A stretch of DNA of 64,000 nucleotides from Brachypodium distachyon. Its lineage: Eukaryota > Streptophyta > Magnoliopsida > Poales > Poaceae. Positions 45,285 through 56,206 of the stretch are shown piece by piece; positions within the stretch are counted from its first letter, which is position 1; each line of letters opens with the position of its first letter. A program made the translations under genes and the position numbers. The notes beneath the pieces are model-generated. The model was not told where the DNA came from. It searched no databases and saw nothing but the letters and a program-made list of their open reading frames with translations. The stretch spans positions 9,208,613 through 9,272,612 of the forward strand of contig NC_016135.3 of assembly GCF_000005505.3 (NCBI RefSeq), read 5' to 3'.

Positions 45285-46005
45285 GCGGCAGGGACACCGT
45301 GAGTTCCTTGGCACCGCCACTGGCCGCGGGCGACGAGGACGTCACGGCGTCCCCACCGCAGCCCTCGCTGCTTGGGAAAAACCCGTCTGAGGGCCGCAGC
45401 AGGGACACCGTGGCTTCCTCGCCACCACTGCTGAAAGCGGGCGGCAAGGACGCCACGATGTTCCCGCAGGAGCCCTCGCTGCCAAGGAGCAAAACTGCTC
45501 GAGGGCCGTGGCAGGAACGCGGTGATGGGCCGGAACGAACGGCGAACGCCGACACCGGCGCCATCACAGCATCCCGCCTGTAGTGGCGCTCTCTAGGGAG
45601 ATGCGGCAGGGACACTATGGTAGTGCACCCGTCGGCGCGGGACGCCGATGGCATGCACCACCATAGTGTCTCCGCAGCAACCCCTGCTCCTTGCGGAGAT
45701 GTCCTCCAGAGGGATGCGACAGGGGCACTGCGGTAGTGCACCCATCGGCGTTGGACGCCTATGGAATACACCACCACAGTGCCTCCGTGGCAGCCCTCGC
45801 CCAAGAACCGCTCGCTAGAGGAGGCGAGGCAAGGGCACGGTGGCAGTGCACCCATCGACGCGGAGTGCTGATGGCATGCACTCCCACCGTGTCTCTGCGA
45901 CATCCCTCGGAGTGGGTTCGATGGGGCGATGCAGCAAGGGCGCGATGGCAGTGCACCCGTCGGTGCTAGGCGCGGATGGTATGAACCACCATCGCGCCTC
46001 CGCGG
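45285..46005. repeat. Tandem array of seven palindromic units, element F
   Basis: Units begin near 45291, 45402, 45513, 45611, 45723, 45835 and 45938 (period 98-112 bp). Each has a left arm and a matching inverted right arm 30-50 bp later. Examples: GACACTATGGTAGTGCA with TGCACCACCATAGTGTC; GGCACTGCGGT with ACCACAGTGCC; GCACGGTGG with CCCACCGTGT; GCGCGATGG with CCATCGCGC. Arms differ between units, but pairing is mostly kept. A 306-codon minus-strand frame across the array is a by-product of the repeat. Confidence 0.88.
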
Positions 46006-46512
46006 CACCGCCCGCGTTAACAGCCCCTTTCTCGGCTCCGCTCCGAGCCGTTCCATGGCTGGGGCGCGCTTTTTATAGGCACGGGGGAACGGCTTGCCAC
46101 CACGCGCGACAGATCAGCGCAGCACCAGTGGCATCCCTCCCCTTGAATTGTGGTACAGTCTCCGCCACTTTGCATGCCAAATTGATGTGGCACACGTGGC
46201 GGCCCTCTCCTGAGTCAAGAGCCTCGGAGTGTGGTGAGTCCCTCGTGGTGCAGTCGTTCCGCACCACCAGGCACTGCTGCATGCCGCGACCCGTGGGTAG
46301 CCCACGGGTATTACAGTGCACAAGATTCCACTTTTCCCTGCAGATTAGATTCTTACCAGGCTTGAGGTGCTGCAAAAAAACTTTCGAAATTCACGAAAAT
46401 ACCGAAAGCAACACGAGTAATCTCTCCTACCTCCCAGCCCCCGGGCACGGAAGGGTCGATGCCAAACTTGGATGTGAGTATTCTACTTCCTAGCCACAAC
46501 GGCTGCGGGGTG
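46006..46512. other. Spacer of element F
   Basis: No frame with recognisable homology; it contains an A7 run at 46374-46380. No further feature seen. Confidence 0.45.
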
Positions 46513-46629
46513 CACGTTGCGGGGAGCACGGCAACTACACGTCCCGTGATGCATGTTGCTGGGAACCCGGCAACTGCATATCCCGTGATGCACGTTGCGG
46601 GAAACCCGGCAACTGCATGTCCCGTGTCG
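46513..46629. repeat. Three tandem 39-bp repeats, element F
   Basis: Consensus CACGTTGCGGGRANCCCGGC followed by AACTGCATRTCCCGTGATG, three copies in register. Confidence 0.9.
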
Positions 46630-46894
46630 GAGCGATCCGGCAACGGGGTTTTTGCTTCCGAGACTCCAGCAGCCCCCTGCTCACAACCAAGTATGGAAAG
46701 AAACTTCCGTGCACCAAAAGAAGGATACAGAAGAAGGGGGGAACACACGAATAAACGAAGCAACTTTGAAGTTCAGGAAAGAAACACTTATCTTTATTCA
46801 CAATAACCAGTGGTTTACACACGGGGGCTGCCCGGCTACACTAGTTCGAGAGGTATGCATCGGCGGCATCACCCGAGGGTCGGGCTCCGCCTCT
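46630..46894. other. Region just after pol of element F
   Basis: About 260 bp downstream (minus sense) of the integrase stop. No coding potential recognised. Confidence 0.45.
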
Positions 46895-49800
46895 TCACGG
46901 ATAGAACTTGCGCAAGTGCTCAATATTCCAGCTATTTGGCACCGGCAAGCCATCTTCAGTTTCCGGCCGGACAGCCCCCGATCTGGTCACCTGTACTACC
47001 CGGAAGGGGCCCTCCCATTTCGGAGTCAACTTGTTCCCGGCCTTCGTTCCTTGTATCTGGCGCAGGACAAGGTCTCCGTTCTCGAGGCCCCGGGGACGGA
47101 CTCGCCTGTCGTGATAACGACGGAGTCCCTGCTGATAACGCGCAGCGCGCACAACAGCCCGGCATCGAAGCTCTTCGATGAAATTTAGATCGTCCACCCT
47201 TTGCTCGTGTTGGCTTGTGTTGCCGTACGCGCGTACTCGGGGAGATCCGTGCTTGAGCTCGAGGGGTAGCACCGCTTCTGCCCCGTAGACAAGGGCGAAA
47301 GGAGTTTCACCCGTTGCCCGACTAGGTGTGGTCCTGATCGACCACAGCACGGGCTGGAGTTCTTCAACCCAGTGTTTCCCGTGGCCTCTGAGCTTGTTAA
47401 AGGTTCTCGTCTTGAGCCCCCGCAACACTTCTGCGTTGGCTCGCTCCGCCTGCCCGTTGCTCCTCGCAGTAGGCCTGGAACACTGCGCTCGTGAACTGTG
47501 TGCCGTTGTCGGTGATGATGCCGTTAGGCACACCAAACCGGCACACAATGCTCTTCAAAAACTTGATGGCCGCCTGGGCGGTCACCTTCCGCACTGGTTC
47601 CACTTCCACCCACTTGGAGAACTTGTCGATGGCCACGAACAAATATTCGTAACCGCCAACTGCTCTCGGTAGCTTGCCGACGATATCGAGCCCCCAGACC
47701 GCGAATGGCCACGAGGAAGGGATGACGTGTAGGGCCTGCGCCGGCTGGTTGCTCTTCTTCGAGTGGAACTAGCACGCTTTGCACGTCTTCACCAGCCGCT
47801 CCGCGTCAACCAGGGCCGTGGGCCAGTAGAAACCGTGCCGAAACGCCTTGCTGGCTAAAGCCCGGGAGGCCACATGGTGTGAGCATGTGCCACGATGTAT
47901 CTCCTCCAGCAGCGTGCGCCTTTCGTCTCGCGGCACGCAAATGAGCTTGACCCCATTTGCACGCCTGCGGTAGAGGTTTCCATCCACCACAGTGTACATT
48001 TTTGCTTGCCGCGCTACTCGCTCCGCGGCAATGTCATCTTCCGGGAGAGCCTCCCCCTTCAAGTAGTGGGCGATTTCCACCGCCCAGGGAGGAGTTTCCC
48101 TGCCAACGCATGCCACTATATCAGCGGCATGGACCCCTGCTGTTGGGGGGGTTCCTTCGGTTGCCGGAGGGGCATCCCCAGCAGCCAGCTCGGGGGCGAC
48201 TGAAGGAGCCGCTTGCTTCTGGCAGAACACCCCCGTCGGAGGCTTCCGGCGCTCTGCTGCCATCTTGGCCAGCTCGTCAGCAGCGAAGTTATCCTTCCGC
48301 TTGACGTGCTCGAACCGCAAACCTTTGAACTTGCGTTCTAGCTTGCGGACGTCCTCCACGTACGGCGCCATCTGCGGGCAGTCATAGTCCTTGTTCACCT
48401 GGTTGATCACGAGCTGGGAGTCCCCGCGAACAACCACGCGCTTGATGTCGAGGGCGATCGCTGCCCGTAACCCGGCGAGCAAACCCTCGTACTCCGCCGT
48501 GTTGTTGGTGGAGTTCACGAAATCGAGCTAGACAGCGAACCTCAGCCGGTCCCCTGTCGGTGACTCGATGACGACCCCGGCACCAGCTCCTTGGAGACTG
48601 AACGCGCCGTCAAAGTAGAGGATCCAGTGGTCTTCGTCCAGCTTGTCGGGCAGGCTGGTCTCCGGCTCATCCTCTTCCACGCTCGTGGACGTCCACTCTA
48701 CGACGAAGTCCGCCAAGGCCGTACTCTTGATGCTCTTGGAGTTGGTGAAGTGGTGGTCAAACTTCGAAAGCTCCATCCTCCATTCGGCCACCCTCCCGGT
48801 GGCTTCACGGTTGGTGAGGGCTCGCTCCCGGCAAAACCCCGACACCACCGTGACGCGGTGCGCCTGGAAGTAATGGCGCAGCTTGCGGGACGCAAGGAGA
48901 ATCCCCAAGAGGAGCTTCTGCACTTGCGGTTGCGGGGGGCCGCTCCGCCCCCTGCCCCGCAGCCAGAACCCCTGGAACATCTTCCTCCCTCTCGGCAACC
49001 AGCACCGAGCTGACCACCTAGTCAGTCGCCGCTAGGTAGAGTAGCAGCGGCTCGCCTGGCTTGCGGGCAACGAGGACAGGCGACGACCTCAGGTACCATT
49101 TGAATTCCTGGAACGCCGCTTCGGCCTCGGGAGTCTAGTCAACCGGACCCTTCTTCTTCATCACCTTGAAGAAAGGCAGGGCACGTTCGCCCAACCTTGA
49201 GATGAAGCGGCCCAACGCGGCAACGCAGCCGTTGAGACGCTGGACATCCTTCACCTTGCGGGGAGCCTCCATCTTCTCGACGGCTTCTATCTTGCTCGGG
49301 TTGGCTTGTATCCCCCTGTGTGAAACCAAGAAACCCAGAAGCCGACCCGAGTCCACACCGAAGGTGCACTTCTCGGGGTTCAGGTTGAGCTTGATCCCGT
49401 GGAGGTTATCAAACGTTTCCCATAGGTCATCAATCAGCAAGTCCTCGCGCTTCGATTTGATGACGATATCGTCCATGTAGGCCTCCGGGTTGCGGCCTAG
49501 CTGGGGTCCGAAACATTCGCGCAGCGCGCGCTAAAATGTTGAGCTCGCGTTCTTTAACCCGAAAGGCATGCATGTATAACAATGGCAGCCAACCGGGGTG
49601 ATGAACGTTGTTTTTTCTTCGTCTTCGACCGCCATCTTAATTTGATGGTAGCCGGAAAAAGCATCTAGAAAACTTAGCAAGTCACAACCAGCGGTAGAAT
49701 CAACTATTTGATCGATACGGGGTACAGGGAAGGGATCCTTGGGGCATGCACGATTAAGATCAGTAAAATCTACGCACATGCGAAGCTTGTTCCCTGCTTT

Positions 49801-50760
49801 AGGTACTACTATAGGGTTAGCTAACCAAGTGGGGTACAGAACTTCCCTGATAGCCTCGGCAGCCTTGAGCTTGTCCACCTCCTGCTTGATGAAATCTTTG
49901 CGCTCTTGTGCTTGCCGCCGAATCTTCTGCTTGATGGGGCGGGCGTCCGGGCGCACCGCGAGCCGATGCCCAATCACCTCCCTAAGGACTCCGGGAAGAT
50001 CCGACGGCTCCCAAGCGAACACGTCGGCGTTCTCCCGGAGGAAGGTGATGAGGGCGCTTTCCTATTCAGCAGTAAGGTTCGCACCAACAGTGACGGTGCG
50101 CTCCTAGTTGCCGGCTTGGAGGGGCAGCTTCTTCACCTTGGTGGCCTCCTCCCGGAGCTTCCGGCCCTTGCCGGGGCACGAGCTCGAGCCTGCACTTCCC
50201 CCGGCAAGCTCTTGCGGGGTAGCGCGGGCCTTCTTAGTTGCCGGGGCATCGCCCGGCGAGTCGTCATCTCCGGCAATATCTTCGTCGCCGGCGTCAGCTG
50301 CGGTGGCGGCCCTGACGACCTCGCCCACGCACCAGGCCGCGTCCTTGAGGTTGCACCTGATGGAGGGAACTCCACATACGGACGGCATCTTCATAACGCC
50401 ATAGGCGCAATGCGTGGCCGCCATGAACTTGATCATCGCTGGCCGACCAAGGATCCCGTTGTAGGGCAACGGGGTGTGTGCCACGTCGAACACTTCTGTT
50501 CGGTCCTGAACGCTTCCCGGGACCCGAAGGTGACCGGCAGCGTGATGCGCCCTAGTGGGAGCACGATCCCAGGGTTTACCCCCCGAAACGGGTCGGTGGG
50601 CTTCAGCTGCTCCACCAGCAACTGGAGTTTCTCCATCAGCCTGGCGGACAGGAGGTTAAGCCCCGCTCCGTTGTCCCCCAGTACCTTGGTCATCGTCATA
50701 TTGCTGATGATCGGTGAAACGATGAAGGGTATTACCCTTGAACCCAACTATCGCGTTGGG
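46895..50760 (-). pseudogene. Tat-type pol of element F (PR-RT-RH-aRH-INT)
   Basis: On the minus strand: protease with LGDNGAGLNLL (50747-50433) and NGILGRPAM (50493-50104); RT with YPTWLANPIVVPK, DLNRACPKDPFPVPRID and FSGYHQIKM (50022-49531); catalytic YMDDIVIKSK near 49476 and RT thumb (to 49135); first RNase H remnant (48998-48528); second RNase H domain (48518-47769: NNTAEYEGLLAGLRAA, RGDSQLVINQVN, KRKDNFAADELAKMA), diagnostic of the Tat lineage; integrase zinc end, core (FGVPNGIITDNGTQF, NGQAERANAEVLRGLK) and C-terminal part ending HLRKFYP at 46895. Stops near 47768, 48530, 49017, 49136, 50060 and 50104 are amber. A few frameshifts, for example near 47460-47550 in the integrase core. Confidence 0.88.
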
Positions 50761-50769
50761 TGATCGTCA

Positions 50770-52400
50770 GCACTGAAGGTGATCAGCACATGCGACCACC
50801 TCAGCGGCTATTGTGGCTTCGCATCCGGCAACAGCGCGCACACGTCGTGGGTGAGGCACTTCACCACGGCATGGGATGGGAGAGCATAGGCTCCCCCATG
50901 GAAGCCCGGCTCGTCGCCACCAGTGCAGTCGGACTCGCGCTGCTCCTCAGCGCGAGCCCTGTCGCGTCCCCGGGGAGGGCGTTCTCTGCCGGAGCGGGGC
51001 TGGCCGCGTCCCCCCTGGGGTTCGTCTCTGCCAGCAATGCCGCCGGCAGGCCTTGGCCCCACTCTGGGATCGTTCGGGCAATCTCGGGAGAGATGCCCAA
51101 TGTCGCCGCAGTTGAAGCAGGCGCCAGCAGCGCGGCGCTCCTCATGGCGCTGCTGACGACACTACTTGATCCCCTGCAGGATGCGGCAGTCCCGCGCATC
51201 ATGGGTGGAGTTGTTGTGGATGGGGCAGCTCCGCCATGGTTCCCGGGCGCTTATAGCCGCCCTGGAACGCGCTCACAAACTACTCGCGCAGGTCCGCCCA
51301 ACTGGCCATGGACCCGGCGGGCAGGTAGAGCAGCCAGGTTCTCGCTGATCCTTTCAGGACCATTGGGAACCAGTTGACCCTGACCTTGTTGTCGGCGCCG
51401 ATGGCATGCATCCCCAACGTGTAGGTCAGGAGGAAATCCTTGGGATTCACGGTCCGTCGTACGTGCCGAGCGCTGGCGCTCGGAATTGACGGGGCCATGT
51501 CACCCGCCGCAGCTCGCGGGTGAACGCGATGCAGCCGTCCTCGAGGCCCATGGGAGCGTCTTCCTGCTCCTGCGGACGTTGGCGCTCTACCTCGCGCCGA
51601 CGCTGGCGCTCTAAGCGCTAGCGTATATCTTCTTGCTGGCGGGCATTCAAGACGTCGCGCGCGTCACCTCATTTGACGGTGGGTGACGAGTCTGAGGACC
51701 CCTCCGGGTCCCCGTTTCCTTGGCCTCCCTGCGGAGGAGGGTTCTCCGCGCTCTCGCGGGGCGCGGGGCGCGTCTCCGCGCTTCGGGTTCTGCCCCTGGC
51801 CGGAGCCTACCGGGACGCCCTCGCCTTGCGGCTGCTGGGTGGCCAGAGCGAGGAGCGCATCCAACTCCTCGCCCCACGTCTCGTGCGCCGGCGTGCCTTG
51901 CTCGGTTCATACCACACCATGACCCACGCGGCGATGATGGCTTCCGCCGGGGTTCATGCGGGAGGCAGCCGATTTCCCGAGCGGCTGTTGTCCGCTCCGG
52001 GTGCGCGGGGTGCGAGCCCCCGGGCGTCGCTCGCGACGTCGTATACGCACGATGCCGCTATCGCTGCGTGTACTCGGCCAGCGATTCGACTCGCTGGCTG
52101 GTGCGGGAAGCACCATGCCCGCTCGCGCGGCTGGCCCCGGCGCTGGGGGCCGCCGGTCCCCACAGCCGGTTGTCTGCCGACGGCCAAGGGGGTGGGGGAG
52201 GCAGCTGTGATTGCTGCACTCTTGAGGGCTCTGGGTTCTCCTGAGTCCCCGACGCGGGTCGCACGTCATGCGACCGCGTGTTTGCCGCTAGGGCCTCACG
52301 CGTGTGTATCTGAGGGTCACCAGCCCGCTTGGCGGGCATGGTGGCCGGTCCCGTCGGCGAAGAAGACAAGGCCGACGTTGACGCAAACACTGCTGCCGGC
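50770..52400 (-). pseudogene. Tat-type gag of element F
   Basis: Low-complexity Arg/Pro/Gln-rich N-terminal part (52390-51500, frame broken more than once), then the capsid-like core (51498-51280: VNPKDFLLTYTLGMHAIG, VRVNWFPMVLKGSARTWLL, YLPAGSMASWADLRE). A zinc knuckle, CFNCGDIGHLSRDC (C-X2-C-X4-H-X4-C), lies at about 51105-51060. The frame is then lost before protease. It is the partner in kind of the gag of E, though the two are not closely similar. Confidence 0.75.
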
Positions 52401-52424
52401 GGTCACCGGTGAGCTCTCCTCTCG

Positions 52425-52447
52425 CGCCCCCTACCTGGCGCGCTAGA
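52425..52447 (-). other. Candidate primer binding site, element F
   Basis: TCTAGCGCGCCAGGTAGGGG follows the 5' LTR on the minus strand. It differs from the initiator-Met site of the other elements; I do not assign a tRNA with confidence. Confidence 0.5.
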
Positions 52448-53417
52448 TGTCGTCGCATGGGGCTCCGACACCTGGGGCGTGCTGGCACACCCCCTTTTAG
52501 GTTCGGCAGGGGCGTCGGGGATCGCTCCGGCGATCACCGGCGTGGCCGATGGCGTACGCGTACTGCAAAGTGATCCACCCAGGATGCATGCAAGCTAAGA
52601 ACACGTGCACACACGTTTTTACCCAGGTTCGGGCCACCCGGAGGTGTAAAACCCTACATCCTGCTTGCCTGAACTGGTATTGACAGTAAATCAAATGTTG
52701 ACACGTTGCCGGGGGGAGAGTCCCCAGGTGCTCTCTTTTGGCTAAGTGCTCTTGACTACTTTTGGATACTACTAGTGGCGAACTGTGAGTCTGTCCAATC
52801 GTGTGACCGTGGAACCCTTTGACCGTCGGCGGAGGTCCTCCTTTTATACTGAAGGGGATACCACAGGTGCCACGGTGCATGGATTACAAGTGGCGAGCAG
52901 GGAGGCTGGGCAACTACCCCTCGGCGCGCTGGTGGCATGCATGAGTGCCAACTCCGCTACTAGGGGTCTAAAACCCTAAAAGTAGGATTGGACAGCCACT
53001 GTTCACCTGATTTAGACGGGTAACGCCCCTCCTGTCGGCTCATTTAATGCGCCGTGCGCTTCACACCTTGCCTTGGCGAGACTGCGTCGACGCCCGGCAC
53101 GCGCCCCTGTGGCGCCATCGCTCTGCCCGCTGGGCCCCACCCTTGCTGCGGGAGCCTGCGCCCGGGAACTCCTCCTCCCAGCAAGTCGCTTCCCGGGAAG
53201 CGCCCAAGCCTGACCACACCCGGGAACCCCGTCCCGGCAAGTGGCTTCCCGGGAGGTGTCCAGGCGGGAATATTCCCCGAAGCCTCGCTAGCCCTTCCAG
53301 GCTGGTAGCTTGCCGGGCTGCTCGTGGCTGCTGCCCGGGATGAGATCCTTCTGGGAACTCGGAGACGGGGCCCACGCGTCGCACAAGGGTGGTACCCCGG
53401 GTGCCACTGGTGCGACA
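52448..53417 (-). repeat. Element F 5' LTR (970 bp)
   Basis: Element-sense ends TGTCGCACC and GCGACGACA, as in the solo LTR S. TATAAAA on the minus strand at 52848-52842, corresponding to 12638-12644 in S, marks the probable promoter. The 3' LTR partner is truncated, so no age estimate is possible. Confidence 0.9.
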
Positions 53418-53802
53418 CTCCACGTACCTCAATCGCGTGCGCATCACCTCAAGATCATCTGAGGAACTCATCGCAAGCGCCCCACTCCTTGGGCTGGATT
53501 TAAACCTGAGTCTGTGCCTGACTATTTATAGTCAACCACACACTCGGGGGCTACTCCCATCGGGGTTCAAACCGGGTTCATACCCAACTCCTACCGAAAA
53601 TCAGAATTCAAATCAAATTCACGTCTGAAGTCGTCAAGCCTTATGCGGACAAATATTTTATTTCAAGTATACAAGATTACAGAAGGTAACAAGATACAAG
53701 ACTCTGTCCAGTCACGACTCCTCACAGTCGCCACCAGACTCGGGGGCTACTCCCATCGGGAGCACTGGTCACGCACCCGATAGATCCTACTTCAGCTTCA
53801 GG
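53418..53802. other. Element E non-coding segment right of F
   Basis: Contains two copies of the CGGGGGCTACTCCCATCGGG motif (53546 and 53741 regions). Otherwise nothing recognised. Confidence 0.5.
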
Positions 53803-55760
53803 TCATGGGTAAGGTTGTTCGTCACGCCGCAAAGCGAGCTCCTCTTCGGCTGCTGCCTGCCACTGGATCATAGCCTTCGCTATACCACGTACCATGGCGA
53901 AGTACGGGCGCATATCAAGTTCATCACTAGGATTTATTGGGAGAATGTAGGCGTGACTCAGGTCAAGTTCTGGATAGTGGATATTAACAAACGAAAGCGC
54001 AATCTTGGCTCCCCTCACCAGTTGGAGTCGAAGTTGCTCCCTGATAGCCACCCCGTTCTGGAATTTCTTCATCAACTCTCCAAGAGCCGAAGGAGCATCC
54101 TAAATGGCCAAAGAGACTGATAAATCAGTATTAGCTCATCTCTGCACAAACCAAAGTACTCCTGAACTTGCTCGGCTCGAACTTTGAGTAGCGCTAAATC
54201 ATGACCCGTCGCTCGATCGGACCATAAAGAGGAGCGGTCGTCCGTATGACGAGCATTGAGAATGCCTTTCACTCGATCTAGCTCATCACGTGAGTCAAGT
54301 TGGAAGCCTGCGCGTAAAGCAAGTCATCATTTAAAGAAGTCAAGATGCTACTTCAACTCGAAAGGAATAAGCTCTTACTTTGGAGTTCAGCACTGAAGTC
54401 ACGAAGCTGCGAGAAGACAAGCTCCTCCCAATTTGCAGCTGCCTTCACTTTGCTCCGGGCAATCTGGATCTCGGCGGCGGAATTCCGCGCCAGTGTCACA
54501 GCATCCTTGGCCTGAGCTTCAGCGTCCCTCAGGCGTCTCCGCAAAAACTCCAGTTCACTCTTGGCTCTTTCTAGAGCGAATGAGTTAGTCACTCCCTTCG
54601 GCTGCGGAATCCTCATCGTCTGAGTCACACTCGTTGGAGCAGTCGAAGGCGCTGACTCCCTGCCAACTGGAGGAGTCGACGTGTCCCGTGCCGGAGTCTC
54701 CTTGGTCGGCTCTCTCACCATCGGAGGACTCAGTGCAGGTTCGGCCCTCTGCACAAGGAAAAATTCACGCACATACTGCAGCAATCGAAGATATCACGAC
54801 AAGGTTTTTTCGGGCCTATCACAGCAAGGCATACTATGATTATCAACGCAAGGTTTATTATTTTCAGGATTTCATTCAAGATCTACAAGTATATTTCTTA
54901 CAAAAGCAAGGCCAAAAAGACTACGACATTTCTAAAAATCAGCTTCGCCAATCTCTTGGTTTGCCGGGTCGCCTAGCTGCTGGGCCTAGACACCTGACAA
55001 TTCTCTGCTAAGAGAGAAGTAAGGTGTCATGTCGACTTCCTCGCCAGTCTTCAGTCGAGGAGGTCCAGTCGCCACCCGGCGCAACAGGTCTTCATCAGCA
55101 CCGTGCGCAAGAGCTAGCAGAAATATCGACTCAGCTCCTACAATGTTCTGAGTGCAATGATAGTTCCCCAGCGGATTAGGTAACGACTGGAAGACAGCAA
55201 TAAGCCCCGCCAACGACTCCGGGATCGGTTGGCTCGGGAGCATCTTCCTCGCAAGGCTAGACAGTAGCCTCGTCAACTGGCGCAGCCTCCTCTTGGCCTC
55301 AGCATTCACGGCCTCAACTGCCTCGAGGGTTTCAGATATTGGTCTCCTCCTCGGATCAAACTGGACCTCAACGTCCGGGTCGAGTGCTCCTGTACAGAAA
55401 GGAGTCACGCTCAGAACCAGCGTCGACTCACAAGAAAACAGAATACAGATTAAATGGAGCATATCGCACTATCAATATGATCACTCCAAATCCATTCTCG
55501 CTCCTTTTCTGTAGCGAGTCGGGAGTCAGCGGCCTCCCTCGCCTGGCACCCTTCAGCCGCCAATTCTTTGGATGACTATGCCGTCACAGCAAAGACCAAG
55601 TATTGGAGTCAGCAGCTCAGTCGACTCATGAAGCACACCTGTCATCTACAAACTCACCTTTGGCAGCCAACAGCTCGGTTTGGCACTTATTCAATTCTGA
55701 TTGAAGACGATCACGATCGGCCTTCATCGCCTCGAATTGATCGATAAACTCCATCATGGA
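53803..55760 (-). pseudogene. Antisense ORF of element E, multi-exon, decayed
   Basis: Minus-strand pieces in order: coiled coil MMEFIDQFEAMKADRD...LLAAK (to 55658, followed by donor AAG|GTGAGT); a short coiled-coil piece (about 55570-55500, ELAAEGCQAREAADSRL); a helical segment (55400-54986, after acceptor TTTCTGTACAG) with LLSSLARKMLP and EEVDMTPYFSL; a second coiled coil (54745-54379: ERAKSELEFLRRRLRDAEAQ, after acceptor CTTGTGCAG); intron 54378-54308; then DELDRVKGILNARHTDD and, after a frameshift near 54085, SDELDMRPYFAMVRGIAKAMI. The PYF-containing ends at 54990 and 53850 resemble each other, so the C-terminal unit may be duplicated. Same position and style as the antisense frame of F. 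Function unknown. Confidence 0.65.
54308..54378 (-). other. Candidate 71-bp intron in the antisense ORF of E
   Basis: Minus-strand donor CCAAA|GTAAGAGC and acceptor TTACGCGCAG|GCTTCC. Removing it fuses two separate open frames in phase (AELQS to FQLDSRDELDRVKG), independent support for a real intron. Confidence 0.68.
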
Positions 55761-56096
55761 GAAAACGATCGGCTGCGAATTACATTGGAGTCATCTTCTT
55801 TGACTCTTACTCCCGTCGGGAGGACAAACAAAAACAAAAATTCTCGTCATACGTAAAAGCTTACGTGGCGGTTTGAGGAGGATACACCAGATGATGGCGC
55901 AACCTCAATATGCTTCAATTGAGCCTGAGGTTGAGTCAATGTGCCTTGTTGACTCCCTCCGCTCGGCCCCAGCGGACTCTCTTCCCTTACGTGGCGTGTT
56001 GAGGATGACGGGCCAGTTGAGCCCATCACCTCAACATCTTTTAGCTGAGCTTGAGGTTGATTCGACTCGTCATGTCGACTCCCTCCGCTCATTCTC

Positions 56097-56206
56097 TGTA
56101 ACATCCCAAAAATTTCAAACTTTTACATGTGCATTGCATCCATGAGCATCATGCCACAATTGCATATTTGAATTCAAATTTGTATCTCAAAAGGCCTTGG
56201 AAAGAT
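56097..56206 (+). repeat. Element H 5' LTR head (110 bp)
   Basis: TGTAACATCCC start. Matches 63908 onward almost base for base and ends at GGAAAGAT where G begins. Confidence 0.88.

Larger units (their letters stand above)
40573..53417 (-). mobile_element. Element F: autonomous-type Tat-lineage gypsy element, decayed
   Basis: On the minus strand: 5' LTR 53417-52448, candidate primer site, gag with zinc knuckle, protease, RT (YMDD type), RNase H, a second RNase H domain, integrase, a repeat-rich spacer, an antisense frame (plus strand) and a 3' LTR reduced to 105 bp. The second RNase H and the antisense frame downstream of pol identify the Tat/Retand group of plant Ty3/gypsy. Most in-frame stops fit C-to-T at CHG sites. 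The solo LTR S is of the same family. Confidence 0.88.
37176..56096 (+). mobile_element. Element E: non-autonomous Tat-lineage gypsy (gag only), split by F
   Basis: Tat-type gag (37176-39353), no pol, a 52-bp tandem array, then beyond F an antisense coiled-coil frame (53803-55760, minus). Gag followed by tandem repeats and an opposite-strand frame is the Tat/Retand layout; absence of pol makes it comparable to gag-only rice elements of the Dasheng kind (comparison from memory). Both LTRs are outside the window: B interrupts its gag on the left and H its right part. A short palindromic motif CTCCC(G/A)TCGGGAG recurs in its non-coding parts. Confidence 0.78.

Noticed and set aside
45136..46056. 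306-codon open frame on the minus strand
   Set aside because: It lies over the palindromic tandem array and shows only repeat-derived peptides; GC-rich repeats keep frames open by chance.
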